The position numbers were made by a program, and so were the translations under genes. A stretch of DNA of 64,000 bases from positions 1 to 64,000 of the forward strand of contig NZ_RBRE01000049.1 in the NCBI RefSeq assembly GCF_003700275.1, read 5' to 3'. Each line of letters opens with the position of its first letter. Position 1 is the first letter of the stretch. The notes beneath the pieces were generated by a model that searched no databases, was not told the DNA's origin, and saw only the letters and a program-made list of their open reading frames with translations. Source of the stretch: Pseudomonas cichorii. Lineage in GTDB: Bacteria > Pseudomonadota > Gammaproteobacteria > Pseudomonadales > Pseudomonadaceae. Of this stretch, positions 49,456-58,743 are shown piece by piece.

Positions 49456-50769
49456 ATGAAGACTCCGCTCTGGTTTCCGCAAAGCTTTTTCTCACGCACC
49501 CTCTGGCTGGTGCTCATTGTCGTGCTGTTTTCCAAGGCGCTGACCCTCGTCTATCTGTTGATGAACGAAGACGTGCTGGTCGACAGGCAGTACAGCCATG
49601 GCGTTGCATTGACCCTGCGCGCCTACTGGGCAGCGAACGAGAGCGATCGGGAAGCGATTGCCGAGGCTGCCGGGCTGATTCGCGTAGTCGGCGGCGGTGT
49701 GCCGGAGGGCGAGCAGCACTGGCCCTACAGCGAAATCTATCAGCGTCAGATGCAGGCAGAACTGGGTGCCGATACCGAAGTGCGGCTGCGGGTTCATGCG
49801 CCTCCGGCACTTTGGGTGCGCGCGCCGAGCCTGGGTGATGGCTGGCTGAAAGTGCCACTTTACCCACACCCATTGCGCGGCCAGAAGATATGGAACGTGC
49901 TGGGCTGGTTCCTGGCCATCGGTTTGCTGTCCACCGCCTCGGCGTGGATTTTCGTGCGTCAGCTCAATCAGCCGCTCAAGCGCCTGGTGTTTGCAGCCCG
50001 TCAGTTAGGGCAGGGACGCAGTGTGCGCCTGCCGGTCAGCGATACGCCCAGTGAGATGACCGAAGTTTATCGCGCCTTCAACCAGATGGCCGAGGATGTC
50101 GAACAGGCCGGACAGGAGCGCGAGTTGATGCTGGCGGGTGTTTCCCACGACCTGCGCACTCCATTGACCCGCTTGCGGCTGTCGCTGGAACTGATGAGCG
50201 ACGAGAACGAGTTCACTGAAGGCATGGTGCGCGATATCGAGGACATGGACGCCATTCTCGATCAGTTCCTGGCGTTTATCCGCGATGGCCGCGACGAGGA
50301 AATCGAAGAGGTCGACCTGAGCGATCTGGTCATGGAAGTGGTCGCGCCGTTCAATCATCCCGATGAACACATTCGCCTGTGCCTTGAGCCGATCCCGCCT
50401 TTCCCGCTGCGCCGGGTTTCGATGAAGCGCCTGCTGACCAACCTGATCGGCAATGCCATGCATCATGCCGGCAACGGCATCGAAGTGGCGGCCTATGTCT
50501 CCGGCGACACCAGCGCGCCTTACGTGGTGCTGAGCGTGCTGGACCGTGGCGCCGGTATCGATCCTTCGGAACTGGACACCATCTTCAACCCGTTCATCCG
50601 TGGCGACCGTGCCCGCAGCGGCAAAGGTACTGGCCTGGGACTGGCAATCGTCAAGCGTATCGCCGCCATGCATGGTGGTAATGTCGAGTTGAGAAACCGT
50701 TCGGGTGGCGGTCTTGAAGCGCGAGTGCGCTTGCCGCTGGGGCTGATGTTGCCCAGGGATGCGATCTGA
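49456..50769 (+). CDS. envZ: Sensor histidine kinase EnvZ (AmgS-like)
   Basis: 437 residues from the ATG at 49456 (MKTPLWFPQSFFSRTLWLVL, the known family start). Membrane helix at about 15-37, a short periplasmic domain (38-148), second helix (149-168), HAMP, the phosphorylated His231 in GVSHDLRTPLTRLRL, and the ATPase domain with N box LLTNLIGNAMHHAG, G1 VLDRGAGI and G2 GKGTGLGLAIVKR. All catalytic boxes are intact. Forms a two-component system with the preceding OmpR. Confidence 0.96.
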   Translation: MKTPLWFPQSFFSRTLWLVLIVVLFSKALTLVYLLMNEDVLVDRQYSHGVALTLRAYWAANESDREAIAEAAGLIRVVGGGVPEGEQHWPYSEIYQRQMQAELGADTEVRLRVHAPPALWVRAPSLGDGWLKVPLYPHPLRGQKIWNVLGWFLAIGLLSTASAWIFVRQLNQPLKRLVFAARQLGQGRSVRLPVSDTPSEMTEVYRAFNQMAEDVEQAGQERELMLAGVSHDLRTPLTRLRLSLELMSDENEFTEGMVRDIEDMDAILDQFLAFIRDGRDEEIEEVDLSDLVMEVVAPFNHPDEHIRLCLEPIPPFPLRRVSMKRLLTNLIGNAMHHAGNGIEVAAYVSGDTSAPYVVLSVLDRGAGIDPSELDTIFNPFIRGDRARSGKGTGLGLAIVKRIAAMHGGNVELRNRSGGGLEARVRLPLGLMLPRDAI

Positions 50770-50801
50770 TCTGAAATGGAGTGCTGCTTCTTAGGGAGTT
50801 G

Positions 50802-50890
50802 GTGGGAGCCAATTCATTCGCTACAGGCCTGTGCATCCGAAGAACATGTATCGGCTGCAATGACGTCATCGCGAATGAATTGGCTCCTGG
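50802..50890. repeat. REP element pair (AATTGGCTCC variant)
   Basis: GTGGGAGCCAATTCATTCGC (50803-50822) and its inverted partner ATCGCGAATGAATTGGCTCC (50868-50887), 45 bases apart, between convergent envZ and trmL. Confidence 0.8.
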
Positions 50891-50920
50891 CGGTTTGCTG
50901 AGCGACAGCGGAAAGCGTTC

Positions 50921-51376
50921 TCAGGCAAAACCGTGCTGGCGCCAGGCTTCATAAACGGCAACGGCAACGGTGTTGGACAGGTTGAGACTGCGACAGCCTT
51001 CGCGCATCGGCAGGCGCAACCTGTGGTCGCCACTCAATGGGTCGAGAATGTCGGCAGGCAATCCCCGGCTTTCCGGACCGAACAGAAAGGCATCGCCCTT
51101 TTCAAAGCTGACATCATGAAAGGGCCGCGAGCCTTTGGTCGTAAAGGCGAACAGCCGCGGGTTACCGATCTTTTCCAGGCAACTGGGCAGGTCTGCATGG
51201 GTTTGCAGCGTGGCATACTCGTGATAGTCGAGCCCGGCCCTGCGCAGGCGCTTGTCGTCCAGCTCAAAGCCCAACGGCTCGATCAAATGCAGGGTGCAGC
51301 CACTGTTGGCGCATAGTCTGATGACATTGCCGGTATTCGGCGGAATTTCTGGTTGAAAAAGGATGACGTGAAACAT
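50921..51376 (-). CDS. trmL: tRNA (cytidine/uridine-34-2'-O)-methyltransferase TrmL
   Basis: Methylates the wobble ribose of tRNA-Leu isoacceptors. 151 residues, a minimal SPOUT methyltransferase. Motifs are FQPEIPPNTGNVIRLCANSG near the N-terminus, LFGPESRGLPADIL (the AdoMet knot) and LRLPMREGCRSLNLSNTVAV at the C-terminus. The start at 51376 gives the family MFHVILFQPEIP. Divergent from the small membrane-protein gene. Confidence 0.96.
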   Translation of the reverse strand: MFHVILFQPEIPPNTGNVIRLCANSGCTLHLIEPLGFELDDKRLRRAGLDYHEYATLQTHADLPSCLEKIGNPRLFAFTTKGSRPFHDVSFEKGDAFLFGPESRGLPADILDPLSGDHRLRLPMREGCRSLNLSNTVAVAVYEAWRQHGFA

Positions 51377-51401
51377 GCACGGCTCCGAACGAAAGGACGG
51401 G

Positions 51402-51815
51402 ATGCATTCTACCCCTGAAGAGGACCCCAGACCGAAGCTCTGGCCAAGAGTTCTTGGTTCCATGGCGATTGTCGGCTTTACCGTGGGCATGATAATCGGT
51501 CGTTTGCAGCAACCTGCGCCTCTGGAACTTGAACAGATCGAGGAATTGCCTACGGGGCTGGCGCTCTGGTTCAACGAGCAGCCGCAAATTCAGGGCGATC
51601 ATGTCGACGGGACAGTCGTCCTGCGTTTCGAGTCGTGGGGGCGGCCATGGAATGGTCAGTTGCGCATCGCCAACAAGGTTGCGCGCTGGAAGCTTGAGCG
51701 AAACGGGAAGGATTTGGTGCTGACTCTCCTGGCAGCCCGTCCACTGCATGGCGACTGGCGCACTGCAGAGGTGGACGGGCGCTGGAGACTGGAGGTCAGT
51801 CTCCGGGAGCAATAA
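51402..51815 (+). CDS. Membrane-anchored hypothetical protein
   Basis: 137 residues from the ATG at 51402, which has AAAGGA upstream; an in-frame ATG at 51375 overlaps the trmL start and is less likely. A proline-rich cytoplasmic start, one helix at about 18-35 (GSMAIVGFTVGMIIG), then about 100 residues outside. The region GLALWFNEQPQIQGDHVDGT and the strand-rich GTVVLRFESWGRPWNGQLRI suggest a small beta domain. Homologues seem to sit beside trmL in pseudomonads, near ntrBC in P. aeruginosa. Function unknown. Confidence 0.8.
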   Translation: MHSTPEEDPRPKLWPRVLGSMAIVGFTVGMIIGRLQQPAPLELEQIEELPTGLALWFNEQPQIQGDHVDGTVVLRFESWGRPWNGQLRIANKVARWKLERNGKDLVLTLLAARPLHGDWRTAEVDGRWRLEVSLREQ

Positions 51816-51866
51816 AAGAGGGGAATCCCCGGCCTGCCTGTACCAAGGTCCCCAAAACTGGCGATG
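51816..51866 (-). ncRNA. Speculative short RNA from the sigma-54 promoter
   Basis: A transcript started at the sigma-54 promoter would begin near 51866 and meet a short hairpin, GGGG-ATT-CCCC (51828-51818), followed by TCTTTTATT on the minus strand, a weak terminator. No ORF is present. If not terminated there it would run antisense to the end of the hypothetical gene. The nitrogen-regulated RNA NrsZ lies near the equivalent locus in P. aeruginosa, but I cannot confirm homology. Confidence 0.25.
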
Positions 51867-51876
51867 TATAACCTAA

Positions 51877-51892
51877 TGCAGAGCACGTGCCA
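51877..51892 (-). promoter_or_regulatory. Sigma-54 promoter
   Basis: Minus strand TGGCACG-TGCT-CTGCA. Consensus TGGCACG-N4-TTGCA/T, so one mismatch; the invariant GG and GC are separated by exactly 10 bases. It points leftwards into the gap beside the hypothetical gene. Confidence 0.65.
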
Positions 51893-52045
51893 GTTTTGTG
51901 AATCCATGGATCGAAAGTTTTAAAAATGTATTTTTCCTCGCTCAAAACCCTGTAGGAAAAGGGGTTCAGCTGGCTAAGGATATTCTTCCGCCGTTGGCCG
52001 GGGTCTTTTACAGCACTGTCCTGTGTTTTTTACAGATTCTTTTAA

Positions 52046-52060
52046 GCACCAAAATGGTGC
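52046..52060. promoter_or_regulatory. NtrC-type enhancer site
   Basis: GCACC-AAAAT-GGTGC, a perfect palindromic match to the NtrC core GCACC-N5-GGTGC. It lies about 160 bases upstream of the sigma-54 promoter, the usual enhancer distance. Confidence 0.65.
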
Positions 52061-52095
52061 GAAATACCGATCTCATGCACAGATTGCAGCGCAGT

Positions 52096-52935
52096 TCAGT
52101 GATTCTGGCCGTGCCAGGGCACCAGTTTGCGTTGCAGCGCCCGCAGGCCCAGCTCCATGGCGAAGGCGATTACGGCAATCACCAGAATCCCCAGGATCAC
52201 GATGTCCGTGACCAGGAACTGCGCGGCTGACTGAACCATGAAGCCCAGTCCGCTGGTGGCCGCAATCAGCTCGGCGGCAACCAGCGTCGACCATCCCACG
52301 CCAAGACCGATCCGTATCCCGGTGAGGATGTCCGGCAAGGCGCTGGGCAGAATCACATGGCGGATCAACTGCGAGCGCGTGGCCCCCAACGATTGTGCGG
52401 CGCGTACTCTGGCCAGGTCCACATTCCGCACACCGGTTGCCGTGGCAATGGCGATGGGCGCGAAAATGGCCAGATAGATCAGCAGCACCTTGGAAAACTC
52501 GCCTATCCCGCACCAGATGACAATCAACGGCAAGTAAGCCAGCGGTGGAATAGGGCGGTAGAACTCGATCAGCGGGTCGAAGATGCCTCGTGCTATGCGA
52601 TTGCTGCCGATAGCGATACCCACCGGAATGGCGCTGAGAATGGCCGCAACCAGGGCCAGGCCGATACGTTGCAGGCTGGCGGCCAGATGTTGCCAGAGGT
52701 TCGAGTCCATATAGCCGGTGGTCAACAGCAGCCAGCCTTTTTCCAGTACGGCAGAGGGCGGCGGCAGGAACAGCGGCTCTATCCACTGCGCGGCAGTCAC
52801 CGCCCACCACAGGCCAAGCAGAGTCGCCAGGGTCAGGACGCTGATGCTGCGGGTGCTCAGGTTCAGGCGCCACGGCGTGCGGACTGCCTGTTCTGTGCCA
52901 GCCTTGGCCGTACCCGGTAGCTCATAACTGTTCAT
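52096..52935 (-). CDS. tauC: Taurine ABC transporter permease TauC
   Basis: 279 residues, six hydrophobic helices. SsuC/TauC-type permease with the cytoplasmic loop [20 protein letters not shown] that contacts the ATPase, and [20 protein letters not shown] in the conserved third helix region. The start overlaps the tauB stop by 4 bases (ATGA). Last gene of a leftward tauA-tauB-tauC operon. No tauD dioxygenase gene follows; the NtrC-type site lies 36 bases beyond the stop. Confidence 0.94.
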   Translation of the reverse strand: MNSYELPGTAKAGTEQAVRTPWRLNLSTRSISVLTLATLLGLWWAVTAAQWIEPLFLPPPSAVLEKGWLLLTTGYMDSNLWQHLAASLQRIGLALVAAILSAIPVGIAIGSNRIARGIFDPLIEFYRPIPPLAYLPLIVIWCGIGEFSKVLLIYLAIFAPIAIATATGVRNVDLARVRAAQSLGATRSQLIRHVILPSALPDILTGIRIGLGVGWSTLVAAELIAATSGLGFMVQSAAQFLVTDIVILGILVIAVIAFAMELGLRALQRKLVPWHGQNH

Positions 52936-53723
52936 GCGCGCTGCTCCCGTGCGAGGTGTCGCTGGGAAAAGACACTGGCCAGCACGTGTTCGCGGGTTTC
53001 GATAAAGCGCGGATCGGACTTGATTGCCCGCGCCGACTCCCCGGCGCTGTAGCGCTGCCCGAAATCCAGTTGCAGGCGTTCGGCAATGTGCCCGGGATTG
53101 GGCGCCAGCAGGATCAGGTCCGTGGCCAGGAACACCGCTTCTTCAATGTCATGGGTAATCAGGAACACCGGCTTGGCGGTCCGTTTCCAGACTTGCAGCA
53201 ACAGTTCCTGCATTTGCTCGCGGGTGAAGGCATCGAGCGCCCCGAAGGGCTCGTCCATCAACAGCACCCGTGGATTGGCCGCCAGGGCGCGGGCCAGGCC
53301 GACACGCTGTTTCTGGCCGCCGGACAATTGCCAGATACGACGCCGCTCGAAACCGGCCAGGTCCACCAACGCCAGCATTTCGCGGGCGGTCGCTTCGCGT
53401 TCTGGCCGGGATACTCCCGCTAGCTCCAGGCCGAAGGCAACGTTACTCAACACGTCTTGCCAGGGCAGCAAGGCATCGTCCTGAAATACCACGCCGCGCT
53501 CTGCGCTCGGGCCTTCTACAGGGCGGCCGTCCAGCGTTATGCGCCCGGCGCTGGGGCGCACAAAGCCGGCGATCAGGTTGAGCAATGAGGTCTTGCCACT
53601 GCCGGACGGTCCGAGGGCGACCAGCAATTGCTGTGGCCCCAGACTCAGGTTGATATCCGCCAGCACCGGCTCTGCTGCGCCGGGGTACTGTGCGCTGATG
53701 CGCTCCAGTTGCAATAGGGCCAT
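52932..53723 (-). CDS. tauB: Taurine ABC transporter ATP-binding protein TauB
   Basis: 263 residues. Walker [10 protein letters not shown] (38-46), signature [16 protein letters not shown], Walker [16 protein letters not shown] and the H-loop [10 protein letters not shown] are intact. [20 protein letters not shown] is the TauB/SsuB-type Q-loop region. Couples to TauC by overlapping codons; tauA lies 27 bases upstream. Confidence 0.95.
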   Translation of the reverse strand: MALLQLERISAQYPGAAEPVLADINLSLGPQQLLVALGPSGSGKTSLLNLIAGFVRPSAGRITLDGRPVEGPSAERGVVFQDDALLPWQDVLSNVAFGLELAGVSRPEREATAREMLALVDLAGFERRRIWQLSGGQKQRVGLARALAANPRVLLMDEPFGALDAFTREQMQELLLQVWKRTAKPVFLITHDIEEAVFLATDLILLAPNPGHIAERLQLDFGQRYSAGESARAIKSDPRFIETREHVLASVFSQRHLAREQRA

Positions 53724-53750
53724 GGCCTTTCCCTCACTGGGTCAAAAGGG

Positions 53751-54728
53751 TTATTGGGGAATGAAGCTGGCGCTGGTGTAAGACGAATAGTCAGGCAGCA
53801 CCGCATCGACCTTGCCCTGTTCCTTGAGGAAGGCAGCGGTCCGGGTGATGGCTTCGATGGTCGGTGCGCCCAGCAGGGCTTTCTGCTCGGTGGCCAGGGG
53901 ATACACATTGCCTTGCAACAGCGCTGGAATATCCGTGGTCTTGGCTCCAGACAACCTGCTCAGTTTCTCGATGTTGCCGGTATTGGCGATCCAGGCGCTC
54001 GGGTCCTGGCGGTAGCTGGCGTAGGCATCCAGCGTGACCTTGGCGAAGGCGCTGACCAGTTGCGGATGCTTGGCCGCGAAATCCTTGCGCACGATCCAGG
54101 CATCAAAGGTCGGCGCGCCAACCTTGGCCAGCTCGCCGGAGGTAATCAGCACCTTGCCGGTTTCCCTGGCCACGCCGAGTGCCGGGTCCCAGACGTAGGT
54201 CGCGTCGATATCGCCGCGTTTCCAGGCGGCGGCAATCGCAGGTGGCGCCAGGTTGAGGATGGTGACTTTGGCCGGGTCGATGTTCCAGTGCTTGAGTGCA
54301 GCCAGCAGGCTGTAGTGGCCGGTGGAAACGAACGGAACGGCGATCTTCTTGCCGACCAGATCCTGAGGCGTATTGATGCCGGAGCCATTACGGGCGACCA
54401 GGGCCTCTGCCGCGCCGATCTGGGTGGCGATCAGGAAGGTTTCGACCGGCAGCTTGCGGGTGGCCGCCGCAGTCAGCGGGCTTGAACCGAGATAGCCGAT
54501 CTGCACATCGCCCGAAGCGATGGCGGTGATGACGTCTGCGCCGTTCTCGAATTTGCGCCATTCGATCTTCGAGTTGGTGGCTTTCTCGTAAGCGTTATCG
54601 GCCTGGGCAACCTTGGCAGGATCGACGGTGGTCTGGTAGGCGACAGTGAAGTCGGCGGCCTGAGTGAGGAACGAAGCGCCGGTCAGGGACAAGGCCGCCA
54701 AGAGGCGCAGGGAGAAATGCAGTTTCAT
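53751..54728 (-). CDS. tauA: Taurine-binding periplasmic protein TauA
   Basis: 325 residues. Signal peptide at about 1-25 (LLAALSLTGASFLTQA). The mature protein matches TauA closely: DFTVAYQTTVDPAKVAQADN, GDVQIGYLGSSPLTAAATRK, VPFVSTGHYSLLAALKHWNI and AAWKRGDIDATYVWDPALG. Binds taurine and related sulfonates. First gene of the operon. A 12-base motif shared with the neighbouring sulfonate gene lies 86 bases upstream. Confidence 0.95.
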   Translation of the reverse strand: MKLHFSLRLLAALSLTGASFLTQAADFTVAYQTTVDPAKVAQADNAYEKATNSKIEWRKFENGADVITAIASGDVQIGYLGSSPLTAAATRKLPVETFLIATQIGAAEALVARNGSGINTPQDLVGKKIAVPFVSTGHYSLLAALKHWNIDPAKVTILNLAPPAIAAAWKRGDIDATYVWDPALGVARETGKVLITSGELAKVGAPTFDAWIVRKDFAAKHPQLVSAFAKVTLDAYASYRQDPSAWIANTGNIEKLSRLSGAKTTDIPALLQGNVYPLATEQKALLGAPTIEAITRTAAFLKEQGKVDAVLPDYSSYTSASFIPQ

Positions 54729-54813
54729 GGTGATGCTCCGTATCAGGCGGGCCGAGGACTGGCTGGCTACGGAGCGTAAATGATCTAAGAATTTTGAAAT
54801 AAATAACTTTTTT

Positions 54814-54825
54814 GAATTAGCTTAT
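54814..54825. promoter_or_regulatory. Shared upstream motif, copy 1 (before tauA)
   Basis: GAATTAGCTTAT preceded by a run of T residues, 86 bases upstream of tauA in an AT-rich stretch. Identical to 55934-55945. Candidate site for a sulfur-starvation regulator such as CysB. Confidence 0.45.
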
Positions 54826-54856
54826 GAGCTGAAAACCAGCCGTGAGTTAGTCATTC

Positions 54857-55828
54857 TCAGGGCTTCCACACCTGCACATCCTTGGCATCCACGGCCTTGG
54901 GCAGCAATCCGGCAGCAAAAAATGCATCGGCAATGCTCTGCTGTTCGTCGAGCTGGCTGGCTTCAACACCTTGCACGACATAGCTGCGGCGCTGATTGGC
55001 GGCCTCTACGGTGGGGATATCCAGATTGCCCCAGAGCGGGCTGAGGATTCTTGCCGCTTCGTTCGGGTGGGCCTTGACCCATTCGCCAGTCTTCCTGAGT
55101 TCGTCGAACACCACTTTCAGCACCTGCGGGTGACTGTTGGCGTAGGGCGTGGTGGTCAGGTAATAGCGTTTGTAGCTGGCCAGGTCCGCGCCGTCGGCCA
55201 GGGTTCGGGTAGGCAACTGGCGCTGGACGCTGCTGAGGAAGGGTTCCCACGCTACCCAGGCATCCACCTTGCCGTTCTCGAAGGCGGCTCGGCCATCAGC
55301 CGGGGAAAGGTAGGCCGGCTCGATGTCGGTGAACTTCAAGCCAGCCTTGTTCAGGGCCGCAATCAACAGGTAATGGCTACCGGCAGCCTTGGTGACCGCG
55401 ATCTTCCTGCCTTTGAGGTCAGCGAGGGTTTTCAGCGCCGAATCGCTGTGTACGACAATCGCCTGGGCTGACGGCGAGGAGGCTTCCTGAGCGAAATAGG
55501 TGAGTCGCGCACCCGCTGCCTGGGCAAACACCGGCACGGTATCGGCGACGTCGGCACTGAGGTCGACATTGCCCACGTTCAACGATTCGAGCAGCGGCAA
55601 GCCGCTGGGAAATTCGTGCCATGACACCAAAATGCCTTTTTTGTTCAGCTCCCGCTCCAGCGTACCCTGGCTTTTGAGCACCGAAATGAGCGTTGAGGAC
55701 TTCTGAAAGCCGATTCGCAAAGTTTCTTGTGCGTCAGATGTCGTAGGAAATGTCAGGGTGGTGGCAATTGTCACAATTGCTGCTAGTTTGGTCGTAATTA
55801 TTTGTTTTATAAGGCTTTTTGTCGTCAT
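54857..55828 (-). CDS. Second sulfonate-binding periplasmic protein (SsuA family)
   Basis: 323 residues with a long signal peptide (about 1-33, LAAIVTIATTLTFPTTSDA). Mature region is an SsuA-type aliphatic-sulfonate binder: TLRIGFQKSSTLISVLKSQG, FPSGLPLLESLNVGNVDLSA and GRAAFENGKVDAWVAWEPFL. Clearly paralogous to the SsuA at 58744. It has its own promoter region and no transporter genes of its own, so it probably feeds the nearby TauBC or SsuBC. Confidence 0.92.
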   Translation of the reverse strand: MTTKSLIKQIITTKLAAIVTIATTLTFPTTSDAQETLRIGFQKSSTLISVLKSQGTLERELNKKGILVSWHEFPSGLPLLESLNVGNVDLSADVADTVPVFAQAAGARLTYFAQEASSPSAQAIVVHSDSALKTLADLKGRKIAVTKAAGSHYLLIAALNKAGLKFTDIEPAYLSPADGRAAFENGKVDAWVAWEPFLSSVQRQLPTRTLADGADLASYKRYYLTTTPYANSHPQVLKVVFDELRKTGEWVKAHPNEAARILSPLWGNLDIPTVEAANQRRSYVVQGVEASQLDEQQSIADAFFAAGLLPKAVDAKDVQVWKP

Positions 55829-56209
55829 TTAAATGGATTTCCGGGTGGGATTTCGTGACTGGAAGGTCGAGATCCGGTTGTCCGGTACCTGAAAACTAAA
55901 CGATCTGACGAATGGTATTAAAATATTTTTTGGGAATTAGCTTATTTGGTCGATACACTCCATGGCGTCTTTGTTGACATGTGTTGTGACATATACCAAA
56001 TAAGTCTAAGAGATCTGATCACAATCGCTTTTGGATTTATCTGATTTTCACTAACGTGCACCAGTGACAACGCGGTCTAGTCATTTGAGTCTCGAGGCGC
56101 ACAGCAACCATTGACCACCGGTCGGGTCTGGCGCTTAACGCGAATCCATGGGTCAGAGCCCTGCTCGGCACCATCGGTTAAAAAAATTAGATTCACGAGG
56201 AGCGTAGCA
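55829..56209. other. 381-base intergenic region between divergent sulfonate-binding and porin genes
   Basis: AT-rich. It holds the second copy of GAATTAGCTTAT and the porin ribosome site (GAGGAG near 56197-56202). GACATGTGTTGTGACATATA (55976-55995) contains a short direct repeat of GACAT. No ORF or RNA gene is recognisable. Confidence 0.5.
55934..55945. promoter_or_regulatory. Shared upstream motif, copy 2 (before the second sulfonate-binding gene)
   Basis: GAATTAGCTTAT, again after a T run, 106 bases upstream of the second sulfonate-binding gene. A related AT-rich element (TTTTTTGAAATAACCAAATG, 58585-58604) precedes ssuA. Confidence 0.45.
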
Positions 56210-57592
56210 ATGAAGAAGTCCACTCTGGCCCTGGCCGTAACCTTTGGTGTATTGGCCCAGCAGGCCGGCGCAGCAGGTTTCATTGAAGACGGCAAGGCGA
56301 CCATCAGTTCCCGTACCATGTACTTCAACAACGACGTGCGTGAAGGTCGTAACGTTACGGACCAGCGTGAAACCGCTACAGGTCTGAAGTTCGATTACAT
56401 CTCGGGTTACACCGAAGGTACTTTTGGTTTTGGTCTGGATGTTCAGGCTCTGTTGGGCGTCCACTTGGGCGGCGGTATCAAGAACAAGACCGCTACCACC
56501 CAGAACACTTTCTTCCCGATGGACACCGACGGTTCGTCGGCTGACTCCTGGAGCCGTGGTGGCGCCAACGCCAAGGTGCGCTTCTCGAAAACCGAACTGA
56601 AAGTCGGTAACGCTCTGTCGCCAAACCTGCCAATCCTGGTTTCCAATGATGGCCGTTTGCTGCCTCAGGTCTTTGAGGGCGGTATCGTCACTTCCAAGGA
56701 TCTGGACAACTTCACCCTGACCGGTGGTCAACTGACTGGCTCTGCTGGCCGTGCTTCGAGCAACTTCACCGGCCTGTCCGTTAACGGTGCTACTCGCGAC
56801 AGCAACGAATTCCGTTTCGCCGGCGGCGACTGGAAAGTCACCAAAGACCTGACCTTGCAGTACTACTTCGCTAACCTGGAAGACTTCTACAAGCAGCACT
56901 TCCTGGGTCTGGTACACGTTTATCAAATCGCGGATAACCAGTCCTTCAAGACTGACCTGCGCTATTTTGATAGCAGTGCCGATGGCAATAACAGCAAGAA
57001 CGTAGCGGGTTATGCTTTCAACAACAACAACGGCTATGCCAAGAATGCAGGCGAAGTCGACAACAAGACCTGGTCTGCCATGTTCACCTACACCTTGGGT
57101 GGTCATGCATTCCTGGTCGGTCACCAACAAGTCGGTGACGACGGTGGTTTTGTCAACCTGAACCAGGGCAACGTTGTCGATGGCCGTGGCCGTCCAGAGG
57201 GTAACGGTGGCTCCAGCTTCTACCTGTTCACTGACTCGATGATCAACCAGTTCAACCGTGCCGGTGAGAACACCACTTTCGGTCAGTACTCGTATGACTT
57301 CGCCAAGGTCGGCGTTCCAGGCCTGAAGGCTGCGATTGCCTACCTGCGTGGTGATGACATCAAAGGTGCTGCCTTTACCACTGGCGGCGTCGTCAACCGT
57401 AACTCTGTTGGTCACGAGTACTCCGAGTGGGAACGCGACATGCGTATCGACTACGTGATCCAGAGCGGTCCGTTGAAAGGCTTCGGCACCACTGTGCGTC
57501 ACGGTACCTACCGTGCGGATGAAGGTCTGAACCAGGCTAGCAACGCCGACCAGACTCGTCTGATCTTCAACTACACCTACGCTTTCAAATAA
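56210..57592 (+). CDS. OprD-family outer-membrane porin
   Basis: 460 residues from the ATG at 56210 (GAGGAG upstream). Signal peptide at about 1-22 (STLALAVTFGVLAQQAGAA). The mature protein starts GFIEDGKATISSRTMYFNND as OprD/OprE porins do, is made of alternating amphipathic strands, and ends in the aromatic YTYAFK needed for barrel assembly. Codon use is strongly biased to preferred codons (GGT, AAC, CTG), suggesting high expression. The place between sulfonate genes suggests it lets sulfonates through the outer membrane, but OprD members vary widely in substrate. Confidence 0.94.
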   Translation: MKKSTLALAVTFGVLAQQAGAAGFIEDGKATISSRTMYFNNDVREGRNVTDQRETATGLKFDYISGYTEGTFGFGLDVQALLGVHLGGGIKNKTATTQNTFFPMDTDGSSADSWSRGGANAKVRFSKTELKVGNALSPNLPILVSNDGRLLPQVFEGGIVTSKDLDNFTLTGGQLTGSAGRASSNFTGLSVNGATRDSNEFRFAGGDWKVTKDLTLQYYFANLEDFYKQHFLGLVHVYQIADNQSFKTDLRYFDSSADGNNSKNVAGYAFNNNNGYAKNAGEVDNKTWSAMFTYTLGGHAFLVGHQQVGDDGGFVNLNQGNVVDGRGRPEGNGGSSFYLFTDSMINQFNRAGENTTFGQYSYDFAKVGVPGLKAAIAYLRGDDIKGAAFTTGGVVNRNSVGHEYSEWERDMRIDYVIQSGPLKGFGTTVRHGTYRADEGLNQASNADQTRLIFNYTYAFK

Positions 57593-57610
57593 GCCCGGTC
57601 AGTTGAAAAG

Positions 57611-57638
57611 GAACCCCGCCTAGTGCGGGGTTCTTTTT
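57611..57638 (+). terminator. Terminator of the porin gene
   Basis: GAACCCCGC, loop CTAGT, GCGGGGTTC (57611-57633), followed by TTTTT. Confidence 0.93.
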
Positions 57639-57763
57639 ACCCGTAATTTCATATTCCTTTCAGGCCTAACCAAATCGATATCCATTCTTTTTAATTTTTT
57701 AGCGGGCGGTGCACAGTAGACCTATAACTCAACGAATACCCGATCGAAACAAGGAGCTACACC

Positions 57764-58402
<639 letters not shown>

Positions 58403-58430
58403 TCTACAGACTCATCGAGTGGGGTTATTC

Positions 58431-58454
58431 GGGCCGGTTTACCGGCCCTTTTTT
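58431..58454 (+). terminator. Terminator of lsfA
   Basis: GGGCCGGT, TT, ACCGGCCC (58431-58448), followed by six T residues. Confidence 0.94.
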
Positions 58455-58470
58455 ATACCCGTGTCGAAAC

Positions 58471-58562
58471 TGTAGGAGCGAATTCATTCGCGAAGAGCCT
58501 GTACACCCGACACAGATACGCCGTTTCCCATACCGTCTTCGCGGATAAATCCGCTCCCGCCA
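58471..58562. repeat. REP element pair upstream of ssuA
   Basis: TGTAGGAGCGAATTCATTCG (58471-58490) and the inverted TTCGCGGATAAATCCGCTCC (58539-58558). The 341-base gap between lsfA and ssuA otherwise holds the lsfA terminator and an AT-rich ssu promoter region (58570-58640). Confidence 0.8.
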
Positions 58563-58743
58563 AGAGTCAGGAATCCATATATTCTTTTTTGAAATAACCA
58601 AATGAAAAAATGAGATTTATGGATATAAAAAACTGCTGTTAATGTCACTCCATCGCGGCGGTTTTCGCCTCATGAATTCTCACCTTACTTGCCCGCCATC
58701 GGTCGAGCAGGTGACCACTCAATACCTAGCAAAGGAGCGCCCC

